Shown here piece after piece: positions 1 to 7,814 of a stretch of 22,762 nucleotides of DNA (positions are counted from its first letter, which is position 1; the number at the start of each line of letters is the position of its first letter). The position numbers and the translations under genes were made by a program. This DNA is from Streptomyces olivaceus (GTDB taxonomy: Bacteria; Actinomycetota; Actinomycetes; Streptomycetales; Streptomycetaceae), in assembly GCF_000721235.1 (NCBI RefSeq), contig NZ_JOFH01000062.1:1-22762 (forward strand), written 5' to 3'. The notes beneath the pieces were generated by a model. The model saw only the letters and a list, made by a program, of their open reading frames with translations, did not search any database and had not been told where the DNA came from.

Positions 1-105
1 CTGGAAACGCTCGGCAGCCCGCCGCAGCGGCCAGCCCTCCTCGACCACACAGCGGGCCAGACGCAGCCGTCCGGTCTCGGTCAGGGGTGCATTACGGTGA
101 GACAC
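1..105 (-). CDS. IS481-type transposase, N-terminal fragment (cut by window edge)
   Basis: This is a reading frame on the minus strand starting at GTG (103-105) and running off the left edge after 35 codons. The visible protein begins VSHRNAPLTETGRLRLARCV and continues to ...LRRAAERFQ. That is the helix-turn-helix start I know from IS481-family (DDE/rve) transposases of actinobacteria. The start is supported by an AGAAAGG-like ribosome site just upstream. The catalytic domain is outside the window, so I cannot say whether the element is intact. It lies downstream of helY and in the same orientation, at the edge of an otherwise conserved housekeeping block. The family assignment is from recall of the N-terminal sequence only. 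Confidence 0.72.
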   Translation of the reverse strand, partial: MSHRNAPLTETGRLRLARCVVEEGWPLRRAAERFQ

Positions 106-170
106 GAGGGCCTTTCTGCCGGTGTAGACGTCGCAATCCACACCGAACCGGAAGGCCCTCACCTGTTCAA
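1..170 (-). mobile_element. Probable left part of an IS481-family insertion sequence
   Basis: The transposase N-terminus at 1-105 implies that an insertion element extends to the left of the window. Its 5' end should lie a few tens of bases beyond the GTG start, somewhere between 106 and the helY stop at 225. I could not fix the terminal inverted repeat or a target duplication because the other end is not in the window. The right limit given here is only an estimate. Confidence 0.4.
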
Positions 171-224
171 GCTCCCCCAGCCGAGACCTGACTCACCTGC
201 CCACAACCTCCCCGGACAGAACAG

Positions 225-3032
225 CTAGCCCACGGACGAGTAGGCGACCACCCCGCGCAGCAGGCTGTCGACCGCCCTGCGGGCGTTCTTCGGGACCGTG
301 GAGCCCTCGCCGGGCGCGGCGGCCGCGATCTGGCCGAGGACGTCGATGACCTGCTTGCACCAGCGCACGAAGTCGCCGGCCGGCATCTCCGCCTCGCGCA
401 GCACCTCGTCGAGGCCCTTGCCGGACGCCCACATGTACGCCGCCCAGGCGAAGCCGAGGTCGGGCTCGCGCTGGCCGACGCCCTCGGTCTGGCTGATCCG
501 GAAGTCCTCCTCCAGGGCGTCGAGCCGGCCCCAGATGCGGACCGTCTCGCCGAGGGCGGCCTTGGCCTTGCCCGAGGGCACCTTGGGCGCCGTCGCGTCG
601 TCGGCGACCCGCGACTCGTAGACCAGGGCCGAGACGCAGGCGGCCAGCTCGGCCGGGGACAGTCCCTCCCAGACGTGCTCGCGCAGGCACTCGCTGGCGA
701 GCAGGTCCAGCTCGCCGTAGAGCCGGGCGAGACGCTTGCCGTGCTCGGTGACCTCGTCGGCGCGCAGGTAGTCCAGCTCGGTGAGCAGCGCCACGATCCG
801 GTCGAAGGTACGGGCGATGGTGTTGGTGCGGCCCTCGATCCGCCGCTCCAGCTGCGTCGTGTCGCGCATCAGCCGGTGGTGGCGCTCGGCCCAGCGGGCG
901 TGGTCCTCGCGGTCGTCGCAGCCGTGGCAGGGGTGGGCGCGGATCGCCTTGCGCAGCCGGGCGATCTCCCGGTCGTCGGCCGCCTGGGAGCGCTTCTTGC
1001 GGGCCCGCTCCGGCGGGATGTGCCCGGCCTTGGTGCGCAGCGCGGAGGCGAGGTCGCGGCGGGACTGCGGCGAGCGCGGGTTGAAGGACTTCGGGATCCG
1101 CATCCGGTCCAGCGCCTCGACGGGCACCGGGAAGTCCATCGACGCCAGCCGCTTGACCTGCCGCTCGGCGGTCAGCACCAGCGGGCGCGGCCCGTCGTGG
1201 TGCTCGAAGCCGCGGTGGCCGTTGGACCGGCCGGCGGGCAGGCCGGGCTCGAGGACCAGGGCGAGCCCGGCGTACTTGCCGGTGGGTACGTGGATCACGT
1301 CGCCGGGCTTCAGCTTCTCCAGCGCCACGGCGGCCTCCGCGCGGCGCTGGTCGGCGCCCTGCCGGGCCAGCTCGTTCTCCCGGTCCTTCAGCTCGCGGCG
1401 CAGCCGGGCGTACGCGTCGAAGTCGCCGAGGTGGCAGGTCATGGAGGCCTTGTAGCCCTCCAGGCCCTCCTCGTTGCGCTGCACCTGCCGGGAGATCCCG
1501 ACGACGGACTTGTCCGCCTGGAACTGCGCGAACGACGTCTCGAGCAGCTCCCTGGAGCGGTGCCGGCCGAACTGCTCGACCAGGTTGACCGCCATGTTGT
1601 ACGACGGCCGGAAGCTGGAGCGCAGCGGATACGTGCGGGTGCCCGCCAGGCCCGCGAGGTGCTCGGGGTTCATGCCGCGCTGCCACAGCACCACGGCGTG
1701 GCCCTCTACGTCGATGCCGCGGCGCCCGGCCCGGCCGGTGAGCTGGGTGAACTCGCCGGCGGTGATGTCGGCGTGCTGCTCGCCGTTCCACTTGACGAGC
1801 TTCTCCAGCACGACCGAGCGGGCGGGCATGTTGATGCCCAGGGCGAGGGTCTCGGTCGCGAAGACGGCCTTCACGAGGCCGCGCACGAACAGCTCCTCGA
1901 CGACCTCCTTGAAGGTCGGCAGCATGCCCGCGTGGTGGGCGGCGATGCCGCGCTCCAGGCCCTCCAGCCACTCGTAGTAGCCCAGGACGTGCAGGTCCTC
2001 GGTCGGGATGGAGGCCGTGCGCTCCTCGACCAGGGCCCTGACCCGTTCCCGCGCGCCCTCGTCGTTGAGTCTCAGGCCGGCGTACAGGCACTGCTGCACG
2101 GCGGCCTCGCAGGCGGCGCGGCTGAAGATGAAGGTGATCGCGGGCAGCAGCCCCTCGGAGTCCAGCCGCTCGATGACCTCGGGGCGGCTCGGCGTCCACA
2201 CGCGTGAGCGCTGCCGGCGCTCCCGCTCGCGCTCGGCCTCCTTCATGGCCCGGCCGCGTCTGCGGTCCTGGTAGGACGGGCGGCTCGCCTCCAGGCGCGC
2301 CATGCGCGTGAGGTCCGGGTTGACGGCCTTCTTGTGGCCCTCGCCCTCCTCGAACAGGTCGTACATCCGGCGCCCGGCCAGCACGTGCTGGAACAGCGGG
2401 ACGGGGCGGTGCTCGGAGACGATCACCTGGGTGTCGCCGCGCACGGTGTCGAGCCAGTCGCCGAACTCCTCCGCGTTGGACACGGTCGCCGACAGTGACA
2501 CCAGGGTCACGGAGGCGGGGAGGTGGATGATCACCTCCTCCCAGACGGCGCCGCGGAAGCGGTCGGAGAGGTAGTGCACCTCGTCCATGACCACGTACCC
2601 GAGGCCGAGGAGGGTCTGCGAGCCCGCGTACAGCATGTTCCGCAGGACCTCGGTGGTCATGACGACCACGGGCGCGTCCGCGTTCACGCTGTTGTCGCCG
2701 GTGAGCAGGCCCACCCGGTCCGTGCCGTAGCGGCGGCACAGGTCGGCGTACTTCTGGTTCGACAGGGCCTTGATGGGTGTCGTGTAGAAGCACTTCTTGC
2801 CCTGCTGGAGGGCGAGGTGGACGGCGAACTCGCCGACGATCGTCTTGCCGGAGCCGGTGGGCGCGGCCACCAGCACCCCCTTGCCCGCCTCGAGCGCCTG
2901 ACAGGCCTCGATCTGGAAGGGGTCGAGGCCGAAGTCGTACATCTCGCGGAAGTCGGCGAGGGCGGTGGCCTGCTCGGCGGCGCGGCGGCGGGCCGCCGCG
3001 TACCGCTCGGCCGGTGAGAGATCCTCTGTCAT
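225..3032 (-). CDS. helY: DEAD/DEVH-box superfamily 2 helicase, Ski2/Mtr4-like (HelY)
   Basis: This 935-aa protein is a probable ATP-dependent RNA (or DNA) helicase of the Ski2/Mtr4 type, acting in the cytoplasm. Visible motifs, counted from the chosen start, are Walker A APTGSGKT at 57-64, DEVH at 150-153, SAT at 180-182 and motif VI QLTGRAGRRG at 430-439. A long C-terminal half follows, as in DSHCT-domain helicases. I chose ATG 3030-3032 (MTEDLSPAERY) because GAAAG precedes it at suitable spacing; the frame is open 15 codons further upstream but without support. A charged Arg/Lys/Glu insertion lies at about 230-280, between the two RecA lobes. In Mycobacterium tuberculosis helY also follows tatA-tatC in the paf neighbourhood, which supports the name. 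A strong hairpin separates it from tatC, so it probably has its own promoter; I did not find a convincing one. Confidence 0.9.
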   Translation of the reverse strand: MTEDLSPAERYAAARRRAAEQATALADFREMYDFGLDPFQIEACQALEAGKGVLVAAPTGSGKTIVGEFAVHLALQQGKKCFYTTPIKALSNQKYADLCRRYGTDRVGLLTGDNSVNADAPVVVMTTEVLRNMLYAGSQTLLGLGYVVMDEVHYLSDRFRGAVWEEVIIHLPASVTLVSLSATVSNAEEFGDWLDTVRGDTQVIVSEHRPVPLFQHVLAGRRMYDLFEEGEGHKKAVNPDLTRMARLEASRPSYQDRRRGRAMKEAERERERRQRSRVWTPSRPEVIERLDSEGLLPAITFIFSRAACEAAVQQCLYAGLRLNDEGARERVRALVEERTASIPTEDLHVLGYYEWLEGLERGIAAHHAGMLPTFKEVVEELFVRGLVKAVFATETLALGINMPARSVVLEKLVKWNGEQHADITAGEFTQLTGRAGRRGIDVEGHAVVLWQRGMNPEHLAGLAGTRTYPLRSSFRPSYNMAVNLVEQFGRHRSRELLETSFAQFQADKSVVGISRQVQRNEEGLEGYKASMTCHLGDFDAYARLRRELKDRENELARQGADQRRAEAAVALEKLKPGDVIHVPTGKYAGLALVLEPGLPAGRSNGHRGFEHHDGPRPLVLTAERQVKRLASMDFPVPVEALDRMRIPKSFNPRSPQSRRDLASALRTKAGHIPPERARKKRSQAADDREIARLRKAIRAHPCHGCDDREDHARWAERHHRLMRDTTQLERRIEGRTNTIARTFDRIVALLTELDYLRADEVTEHGKRLARLYGELDLLASECLREHVWEGLSPAELAACVSALVYESRVADDATAPKVPSGKAKAALGETVRIWGRLDALEEDFRISQTEGVGQREPDLGFAWAAYMWASGKGLDEVLREAEMPAGDFVRWCKQVIDVLGQIAAAAPGEGSTVPKNARRAVDSLLRGVVAYSSVG

Positions 3033-3107
3033 CGTGCTTTCGAGCGTACCGGGCCGCACTGACAACAGGACGATCATTATCCGGAACGGCCGTGTGGGGG
3101 TTGCGTG

Positions 3108-3136
3108 GGGGCGGTGGCGCCGACCGCCACCGCCCC
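3108..3136 (-). terminator. Perfect 12-bp hairpin after tatC
   Basis: GGGGCGGTGGCG at 3108-3119 pairs perfectly with CGCCACCGCCCC at 3125-3136 around a 5-nt loop. It lies 8 bp beyond the tatC stop codon. There is no T run, as is common for GC-rich actinobacterial terminators. It probably ends the tatAC transcript and separates it from helY. Confidence 0.72.
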
Positions 3137-3144
3137 GGCGGGCC

Positions 3145-4095
3145 TCAGGTCACGTCGTCGTAGCCGTTGACCCGGTCCCTCGTGGCCTGCTCGGGCAGGG
3201 CGCGGGCGGTGGTCACGGGCTCGACCTCGCCGACGTCCTCGGGGGTCAGGTCGAGGTCGGACGCCTCGTCGTCGTCGGGCTCCAGGGCCTCGCGGCGGGA
3301 CTTGCGGCGGTCGTTGAGCAGGGCGATGGTCACCGCGGCGAAGTACAGGACCCAGATCGGCCCGGCCAGCATGAGCATGGTCAGGGGGTCGGTGCTCGGC
3401 GTGGCGATGGCCGCGAACAGCGTGATGCCCATGATCATGGCGCGCCACCAGCCGAGCATCCGCTTGCCGGACAGCACTCCAGTGAGGTTGAGCATGACGA
3501 GCAGCAGGGGCAGCTCGAAGGAGAGGCCGAAGACGACCACCATGCGCGTGACGAGGTCGAGCAGCTCGTCCAGCGGCAGCAGGTTGTCGACGTCGCTCGG
3601 CGTGAACTCGATCAGCACCTTCGCGGAGGTGGGCAGCACCGCGTACGCGAAGTAGGCGCCGACGAGGAACAGCGGGGCGCCGGTGGCGACGAACGCGTAG
3701 GCGTACTTCTTCTCGCTGCGGTGCAGTCCCGGGGCGACGAACGCCCACAGCTGGTAGAGCCAGACCGGCGAGGCCAGCACGATGCCCGCCGTCAGGGACA
3801 CCTTCAGCGCCAGGGTGAAGGGGCCGAGCAGACCGTTGATGGTGATCTGCGCGCACGGCTCGGAGCCGGCCTTCGCCTCGGCCAGCTCTTCGAACGACTT
3901 CTCACAGCCGACCGACTCGAGGATCGGGTCGGTGAGGAAGTTGATGATGTCTCGGTAGAAGAACGCGGCGACCACGGTGACGACGACAATGGCCAGCAGC
4001 GCCTTCGCGAGCCGGTTGCGGAGCTCACGAAGGTGCTCCGCGAGAGGCATCCGCCCCTCGGGATCCTTCTCCTTGCTGCGGGCAGGCTTCAGCAA
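3145..4095 (-). CDS. tatC: Twin-arginine translocase subunit TatC
   Basis: This 316-aa inner-membrane protein is the receptor subunit of the Tat pathway, which recognises twin-arginine signal peptides and exports folded proteins with TatA. It has the family's cytosolic N-terminus (MPLAEHLRELRNRL at 16-29) and about six hydrophobic segments, near 29-47, 98-118, 133-153, 183-203, 217-233 and 237-259. The hallmark regions FGLSFELPL (189-197, with the conserved Glu) and ATPSTDPLTM (231-240) are present. The C-terminal tail from about 262 is highly charged and acidic. The start is TTG at 4093-4095, preceded by a GGGA; an internal ATG at 4048-4050 (M16) is the alternative. It lies 47 bp after tatA in the same orientation, so co-transcription is likely. 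Confidence 0.95.
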   Translation of the reverse strand: MLKPARSKEKDPEGRMPLAEHLRELRNRLAKALLAIVVVTVVAAFFYRDIINFLTDPILESVGCEKSFEELAEAKAGSEPCAQITINGLLGPFTLALKVSLTAGIVLASPVWLYQLWAFVAPGLHRSEKKYAYAFVATGAPLFLVGAYFAYAVLPTSAKVLIEFTPSDVDNLLPLDELLDLVTRMVVVFGLSFELPLLLVMLNLTGVLSGKRMLGWWRAMIMGITLFAAIATPSTDPLTMLMLAGPIWVLYFAAVTIALLNDRRKSRREALEPDDDEASDLDLTPEDVGEVEPVTTARALPEQATRDRVNGYDDVT

Positions 4096-4142
4096 CCCAC
4101 GTTCCCATCTCGTGCGGCGGGCCGGAGGTCACCGGCCCTGTG

Positions 4143-4430
4143 TCAGCGCTTGGTCGTGTCCGTCGGCTCGGCGACCGGCCGGGAGCTGGTCACGTCGCCG
4201 GGAGAGGCCTGGATGGTGCGCTGCGCCGCGGACTGCTCGGGGTTCGGCGGGTCGGCCGGGGCCGAGTCGTCGGACTTGTTCTCGCCCTTCATGGCCTTGG
4301 CCTCGCTCTTGAGGATGCGCGCCGACTTGCCGAGCGAACGAGCCATGTCCGGAAGCTTCTTCGCGCCGAACAGCAGGATGATGACGACGAGGATGAGAAT
4401 GATCTCGGGGGCTCCGAGCCTTCCGAACAT
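4143..4430 (-). CDS. tatA: Sec-independent translocase protein TatA
   Basis: This 95-aa protein is the pore-forming or membrane-thinning component of the Tat exporter. It has the classic architecture: a single short N-terminal membrane segment (about residues 7-22, [13 protein letters not shown]), the hinge FGAKKLP, then an amphipathic helix ([20 protein letters not shown]). A disordered hydrophilic tail rich in Ser, Asp and Pro follows. The ATG is at 4428-4430 with GAAGG about 10 nt upstream. It heads a tatA-tatC pair. A TatB-like function cannot be excluded from sequence alone, but the FGxxKLP region and position fit TatA. Confidence 0.95.
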   Translation of the reverse strand: MFGRLGAPEIILILVVIILLFGAKKLPDMARSLGKSARILKSEAKAMKGENKSDDSAPADPPNPEQSAAQRTIQASPGDVTSSRPVAEPTDTTKR

Positions 4431-4516
4431 AAGTCTTTACCTTCTCACCGAGGCGGCTGGGTGGGGGTGCTGTCGGACCGGTCGGACATGCGTCCGATCG
4501 ATCGTCTTGTGCAGCG

Positions 4517-4547
4517 ATCGTAACGCTCAGGGGTGAACGTGAGGCAA
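4517..4547 (-). promoter_or_regulatory. Candidate tatA promoter
   Basis: On the minus strand TTGCCT (4542-4547) is followed after 19 bp by TACGAT (4517-4522), resembling a housekeeping sigma promoter with a slightly long spacer. It would give a leader of roughly 80 nt before tatA. That leader contains a small TCGGAC/GTCCGA hairpin at 4482-4497. The long spacer makes this tentative. Confidence 0.3.
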
Positions 4548-4698
4548 TCCCCGTGCGTACTCCCGTCTCCGCGGCCGGGCCTCGTTTTCCTGGCCGCGAC
4601 CAGCAGCGTACCTTCCGGTGGCCGCAGGGTGACAGGGCGAAGCGGTGCAAAACGCGACCCGGGCGCCTCCCGGCGGCCGTCCGGCGCGCCGCGTTCCT

Positions 4699-4893
4699 TC
4701 ACAGCGCGTCCACGGCACGGGCCGCGCTCTCGCTCGCGCGCTCCAGGTCGTCGGCGGCCCGGCTGATCCGGCGGGCCGAGTCGCTCACCTGCCGTCCCAG
4801 GCGCTGCGCCTCCACGAACACCTTCACGGCGAACACCGCGAGGACGGCGAGACCCAGGAAACCCACGGCAACGGCGAACATCGGCCAGAACAT
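4699..4893 (-). CDS. Small single-pass membrane protein with coiled-coil tail
   Basis: This 64-aa protein is of unknown function. It starts at ATG 4891-4893 (MFWPMFAVAVGFLGLAVLAV). One hydrophobic segment spans about residues 3-23. A basic/acidic helical tail follows (about 28-63, with RLGRQVSDSARRISRAADDL), which could form a coiled coil on the cytosolic side, somewhat like short DUF948-type proteins. I did not recognise a named family. It begins 10 bp after the zinc-ribbon gene stop and is read in the same direction, so it looks like the last gene of the pafB-pafC operon. The frame is open a further 17 codons upstream, but those would overlap the preceding gene and have no clear ribosome site. 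Confidence 0.75.
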   Translation of the reverse strand: MFWPMFAVAVGFLGLAVLAVFAVKVFVEAQRLGRQVSDSARRISRAADDLERASESAARAVDAL

Positions 4894-4903
4894 GACGTCG
4901 AGA

Positions 4904-5224
4904 CTAGACCGTCGAGTGCAGCCGCAGCGTCCTGACCCCGCCACCGGTGAGCAGCTCCACCACCCGCTCCCCGGCCGGCTTGCGCACGGCGGACCCGCAC
5001 TCGGGGCACGTGAACGAGTAGAAGGTGGTGCGGCTCGTCGCCCCGATGGCCAGGCGCAGCGCGCTCGCGGCCAGCTCGAAGCTGCCCCGGCAGTCGGGGC
5101 AGCCCGCCTTGAACACGACCGGGGACACGCGCCGCATGCCGGCGAACGCGGCCGCCGCCGTCATACCGGGCCCGCCGGGCCCGCCCTGCTCACCCGCTGC
5201 GCCCGCTGCCAGGGAGTCGCTCAC
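4904..5224 (-). CDS. FmdB-like zinc ribbon protein
   Basis: This 106-aa protein is of unknown role. Two CxxC knuckles, CPDC (42-45) and CPEC (73-76), about 27 residues apart form a probable zinc ribbon. A short basic/hydrophobic C-terminal strand region follows. The GTG start at 5222-5224 overlaps the TGA of pafC in a GTGA arrangement, a typical translational-coupling junction, so it is made with PafC. An internal ATG at residue 21 (5162-5164) is an alternative start and would remove a Gly/Ala/Pro-rich leader. Its position directly after pafBC suggests a link to regulation, or to protein or nucleic-acid binding, but no function can be assigned. Confidence 0.8.
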   Translation of the reverse strand: MSDSLAAGAAGEQGGPGGPGMTAAAAFAGMRRVSPVVFKAGCPDCRGSFELAASALRLAIGATSRTTFYSFTCPECGSAVRKPAGERVVELLTGGGVRTLRLHSTV

Positions 5225-6273
5225 AGTGCCCGCTCCTGCCTGTCGTGCCGCCCCGGGCCCGTCCCGGCCGGGCCGGGCGCCCCGGCCGCCTCCACCCCGT
5301 CGTACGCGGACAGCGCCTCGCGGGCCGCCCGCCGGGCGCTGTCGGCCAGGGCCGGCGGGGAGACGATCCGCCCGTCGCGGCCCAGCCGCAGCGCGAGGCG
5401 CCGCAGGGACGCCGGGTCGGGGGTACGCAGGGTGATACGCAGCCCGCCGTCGCTCCGTTCGTCCGCGCTGTCGTGCGGGTAGTACTCGGCGACCCAGCGC
5501 CCGCCCGGTCCCACCTCCACGACGACCTCGGGGTCCTCGGCGGCGGGCTGCACCAGCCCCTCCGACAGGTCCCGCAGCTCCACCTCGGGCGGCGCGGAGG
5601 GCTCGTCCAGGATGCGGATCTCCGCGACCCGGTCGAGCCGGAACGTGCGCCTGGCCTCGGAGCGGCGGCACCAGGCCTCCACATACGTGTGCCCGACGCT
5701 CACCAGGCGGATCGGGTCGATCTCCCGCTCGGTCAGCTCGTCGCGGGCCGGCGAGTAGTAGCGGATCCACAGCCGGCGGCGCTCCGAGATGGCCCGGTCG
5801 ACGTCGGCGAAGACACCGCCCTCGGACTCGAAGGTCACCGACAGGCGCGAGCTGGCACCGGCGGCCTCGCCCGCCGCGGTCTCCACCTTCGCCGTCGCCC
5901 GCAGCAGCGCCTGCCGGTCGCCCTCGCGCAGACCGGGCAGGGTCGCGACGGCCCGCGCGGCCACCAGCAGCGCCGTCGCCTCGTCGGCGGCCAGCCGCAG
6001 CGGCTCCGCGGCGTCCGCGCCCAGGGCCGCCGGATTGTGCCACCAGATGCGCTCGCCGTCGGTGTCGATGTCGAGCAGGTCACCGCCGCGGAAACTGGTC
6101 CCGCACATCGGCAGCACGTCGAGGTCCGAGACCAGTTCGTCCTCGGTGATGCCGAAGGCCCGCGCCACGTCCTCGACCCGGGCGCCGGGGCGCTCACGCA
6201 GATACGTCACCAGGGACAGCATCCGCCGGGTCTGGTCGATGGCGTTCACTGCCCTGACCGGTTTGCCAGCCAC
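5221..6273 (-). CDS. pafC: WYL-domain transcriptional regulator PafC
   Basis: This 350-aa partner of PafB is a DNA-binding regulator with a winged-helix N-terminus (about 10-60, DQTRRMLSLVTYLRERPG...) and a WYL domain (about 165-225, including IRYYSPARDEL and TYVEAWCRRSEARRTFRLDR). A WCX-type C-terminal region follows (about 245-330). In mycobacteria the PafBC pair activates the LexA/RecA-independent DNA-damage response; that role here is by homology. The start is GTG 6271-6273 behind a GGGGGAG stretch; a second in-frame GTG at 6247-6249 (VNAIDQ) is possible. It lies 18 bp after pafB and overlaps the zinc-ribbon gene by 4 bp. The C-terminal 25 residues are a Gly/Pro/Arg-rich, low-complexity extension. 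Confidence 0.93.
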   Translation of the reverse strand: MAGKPVRAVNAIDQTRRMLSLVTYLRERPGARVEDVARAFGITEDELVSDLDVLPMCGTSFRGGDLLDIDTDGERIWWHNPAALGADAAEPLRLAADEATALLVAARAVATLPGLREGDRQALLRATAKVETAAGEAAGASSRLSVTFESEGGVFADVDRAISERRRLWIRYYSPARDELTEREIDPIRLVSVGHTYVEAWCRRSEARRTFRLDRVAEIRILDEPSAPPEVELRDLSEGLVQPAAEDPEVVVEVGPGGRWVAEYYPHDSADERSDGGLRITLRTPDPASLRRLALRLGRDGRIVSPPALADSARRAAREALSAYDGVEAAGAPGPAGTGPGRHDRQERAL

Positions 6274-6291
6274 TGTGTAGTCCGCTCCCCC

Positions 6292-7245
6292 TCAGCCCTT
6301 GGCGACGGCACGCAGCCGGTCCACCACGTCCGCACGCAACTCCGCGGGCTCCAGCACCACGACGTCCGGCCCGAACTCCACCAGCCAGGCGTCCAGGCCG
6401 TGCCCGTACGGAATCTCCAACTCGTCCCAGCCGTCACCGAGTTCCCGCGCCCTCGTGGCCTTCGCCCGAAGGGGGTAGCCCGCGCCCGTCCGCAGCCGGA
6501 TCAGCGCGGAACGGTCGGCCGTCTCCCCCGCCCAGCTCGCGACCGTCTCCCGGACGGTGACCACGTCGGGCACCGGCACGGTGAACCGCGCACCGCGCGA
6601 ACGCACCTTCCCCGTGATCCGCGACAGCCGGAACACCCGCTCGGCACCCCGGTCGCGGTCGAAACCCGCCAGATACCAGTGGCCTCGCCAGCACTCCAGC
6701 GCCCACGGCTCCACGAGCCGCGCCTCGGGCTGCGCCGCGTTGGCCTTGCGGTAGTCGAAGACGACGGGCCGGCGGTCGCGGCACGCCAGCATCAGCGGCT
6801 CGAACGCCGCCTCGTGCACCGGAATACGCGGCTCCAGCGCACTGTGCGGCTCGTACGGGTCGACGTCCTCCGGCAGCCCCGCCGCCCGCAGCTTCTGCAG
6901 CGCACCGCTCGCCGCACCAGCGAGCCGCGCCTGCTGCCACACCTTCGCGGCCAGCCCCAGCGCGGCGGCCTCCTCCGCGTCCAGGGTGATGGGCGGCAGC
7001 CGGTTGCTGTCCCGGCGGGCCAGATAACCGATCTCCCCGTCCAGGCTCTCCACGGTCTCGATGACCAGCCCCAGCTCGCGCAGATCGTCCTTGTCCCGCT
7101 CGAACATGCGGTTGAAGGAGTCGTCCGAGCCCGCCTCGAGGTAGGCCTCGACCGACTCGCGCAGCTCACGCTTGCTGAGCGGCCGCCGTGTCCCGAGCAG
7201 ACACAGCGCCAGGTTCATCAGCCGCTCGGCCTTGGCAATGGCCAT
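6292..7245 (-). CDS. pafB: WYL-domain transcriptional regulator PafB
   Basis: This 317-aa protein has an N-terminal winged helix (residues about 5-60, with KAERLMNLALCLLGTRRPLS and SFNRMFERDKDDLRELGL). A linker domain follows, then a WYL domain with GHWYLAGFDRDRG at 188-200 followed by ERVFRLSRI, and a WCX-like C-terminus. Paired with PafC it is expected to form the PafBC DNA-damage regulator known from mycobacteria. The WYL domain is thought to sense a nucleic-acid ligand. The start is ATG 7243-7245, with AGAAGGG spaced well upstream. It is the first gene of the pafB-pafC-zinc ribbon-membrane protein run. Despite the paf names, these genes are not required for pupylation chemistry. Confidence 0.93.
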   Translation of the reverse strand: MAIAKAERLMNLALCLLGTRRPLSKRELRESVEAYLEAGSDDSFNRMFERDKDDLRELGLVIETVESLDGEIGYLARRDSNRLPPITLDAEEAAALGLAAKVWQQARLAGAASGALQKLRAAGLPEDVDPYEPHSALEPRIPVHEAAFEPLMLACRDRRPVVFDYRKANAAQPEARLVEPWALECWRGHWYLAGFDRDRGAERVFRLSRITGKVRSRGARFTVPVPDVVTVRETVASWAGETADRSALIRLRTGAGYPLRAKATRARELGDGWDELEIPYGHGLDAWLVEFGPDVVVLEPAELRADVVDRLRAVAKG

Positions 7246-7280
7246 CGACGCCCTTCTCCCTATGGTGCTTACGACGGATG

Positions 7281-7308
7281 ACCGTACCGCCCCGCGGTGG
7301 CCCGGCAA
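7281..7308 (-). promoter_or_regulatory. Candidate pafB promoter
   Basis: On the minus strand TTGCCG (7303-7308) and TACGGT (7281-7286) are separated by 16 bp, a reasonable housekeeping promoter. The predicted start is near 7274, giving a leader of about 29 nt with the ribosome site AGAAGGG before the pafB ATG. The -35 box falls inside the hairpin at 7299-7320. Confidence 0.42.
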
Positions 7309-7320
7309 AAGCCGAGGGCC
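7299..7320 (-). terminator. Weak hairpin between FKBP gene and pafB
   Basis: GGCCCGGC (7299-7306) pairs with GCC (7311-7313) and GGGCC (7316-7320), with a 4-nt A loop and a 2-nt bulge. It lies 54 bp upstream of pafB and about 60 bp downstream of the FKBP gene's stop. It could end the FKBP transcript, but it has no T run and overlaps the candidate pafB -35 box. Confidence 0.3.
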
Positions 7321-7382
7321 CACGCCCGGACAGGCATGGACCCCAGGTGACCGGCTCCGATCGCCGACCGCTCGGACTTCGA

Positions 7383-7754
7383 TCAGACTCCGAGCAGATC
7401 GACCACGAAGATCAGCGTCTCGCCCGGCTGGATCGCCGGGGTCGGGCTCTGGTCTCCGTAGGCGAGGTGCGCCGGGATCGTCAGCTGACGGCGCCCGCCG
7501 ACCTTCATGCCCTGCACACCCTGGTCCCAGCCCTGGATGACCCGGCCGCCGCCCAGCGGGAAACGGAACGGCGCACCGCGGTTCCAGCTGGCGTCGAACT
7601 CCTCGCCCGTGCTGAACGCCACGCCCACGTAGTGGACGGTCACAGTGTGACCGGACTCCGCGACCGGGCCGTCGCCCTCCCAGATGTCCTTGATCTCGAG
7701 GTCCGCCGGCGGCTCGCCGCCCGGGAAGTCGACCTCGGGCTTGTCGATGCTCAC
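7383..7754 (-). CDS. FKBP-type peptidyl-prolyl cis-trans isomerase, cytosolic
   Basis: This 123-aa single-domain FKBP catalyses cis-trans isomerisation of X-Pro bonds. The chosen GTG start (7752-7754, VSIDKPEVDF) has AGGAG at good spacing. FK506-pocket residues corresponding to FKBP12 are recognisable: Tyr42, Phe53-Asp54 (EEFDAS), Val72-Ile73 and Trp76 (RVIQGWDQGVQGM), Tyr99 (AYGD) and Phe116. There is no signal peptide, so it is cytosolic. It follows the double-FKBP lipoprotein gene by 60 bp in the same direction and is probably co-transcribed. The loop after AYGD (QSPTPAIQP) is where a typical FKBP has a more Gly-rich sequence. Confidence 0.94.
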   Translation of the reverse strand: MSIDKPEVDFPGGEPPADLEIKDIWEGDGPVAESGHTVTVHYVGVAFSTGEEFDASWNRGAPFRFPLGGGRVIQGWDQGVQGMKVGGRRQLTIPAHLAYGDQSPTPAIQPGETLIFVVDLLGV

Positions 7755-7814
7755 GTGTTCAGCTCCTGCTTGTCTGCGGAAAGGCAACGGCCCAAGTCTT
7801 ACACCCGCCACCCG

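Noticed and set aside
675..2207. Long open frame on the plus strand opposite helY
   Set aside because: The helicase on the minus strand has all family motifs; the opposite frame is low complexity and arises from high GC third positions.
4481..4503. GTCGGAC/GTCCGA and CGATCGATCG palindromes in the tatA leader as a riboswitch
   Set aside because: The stem is only 6 bp and the rest is a simple self-complementary run; no aptamer-like architecture is visible.
5245..7281. Very long plus-strand open frame opposite pafC and pafB
   Set aside because: It is antisense to two clear WYL regulators, is Arg/Gln/Pro/His rich and has no recognisable domain.
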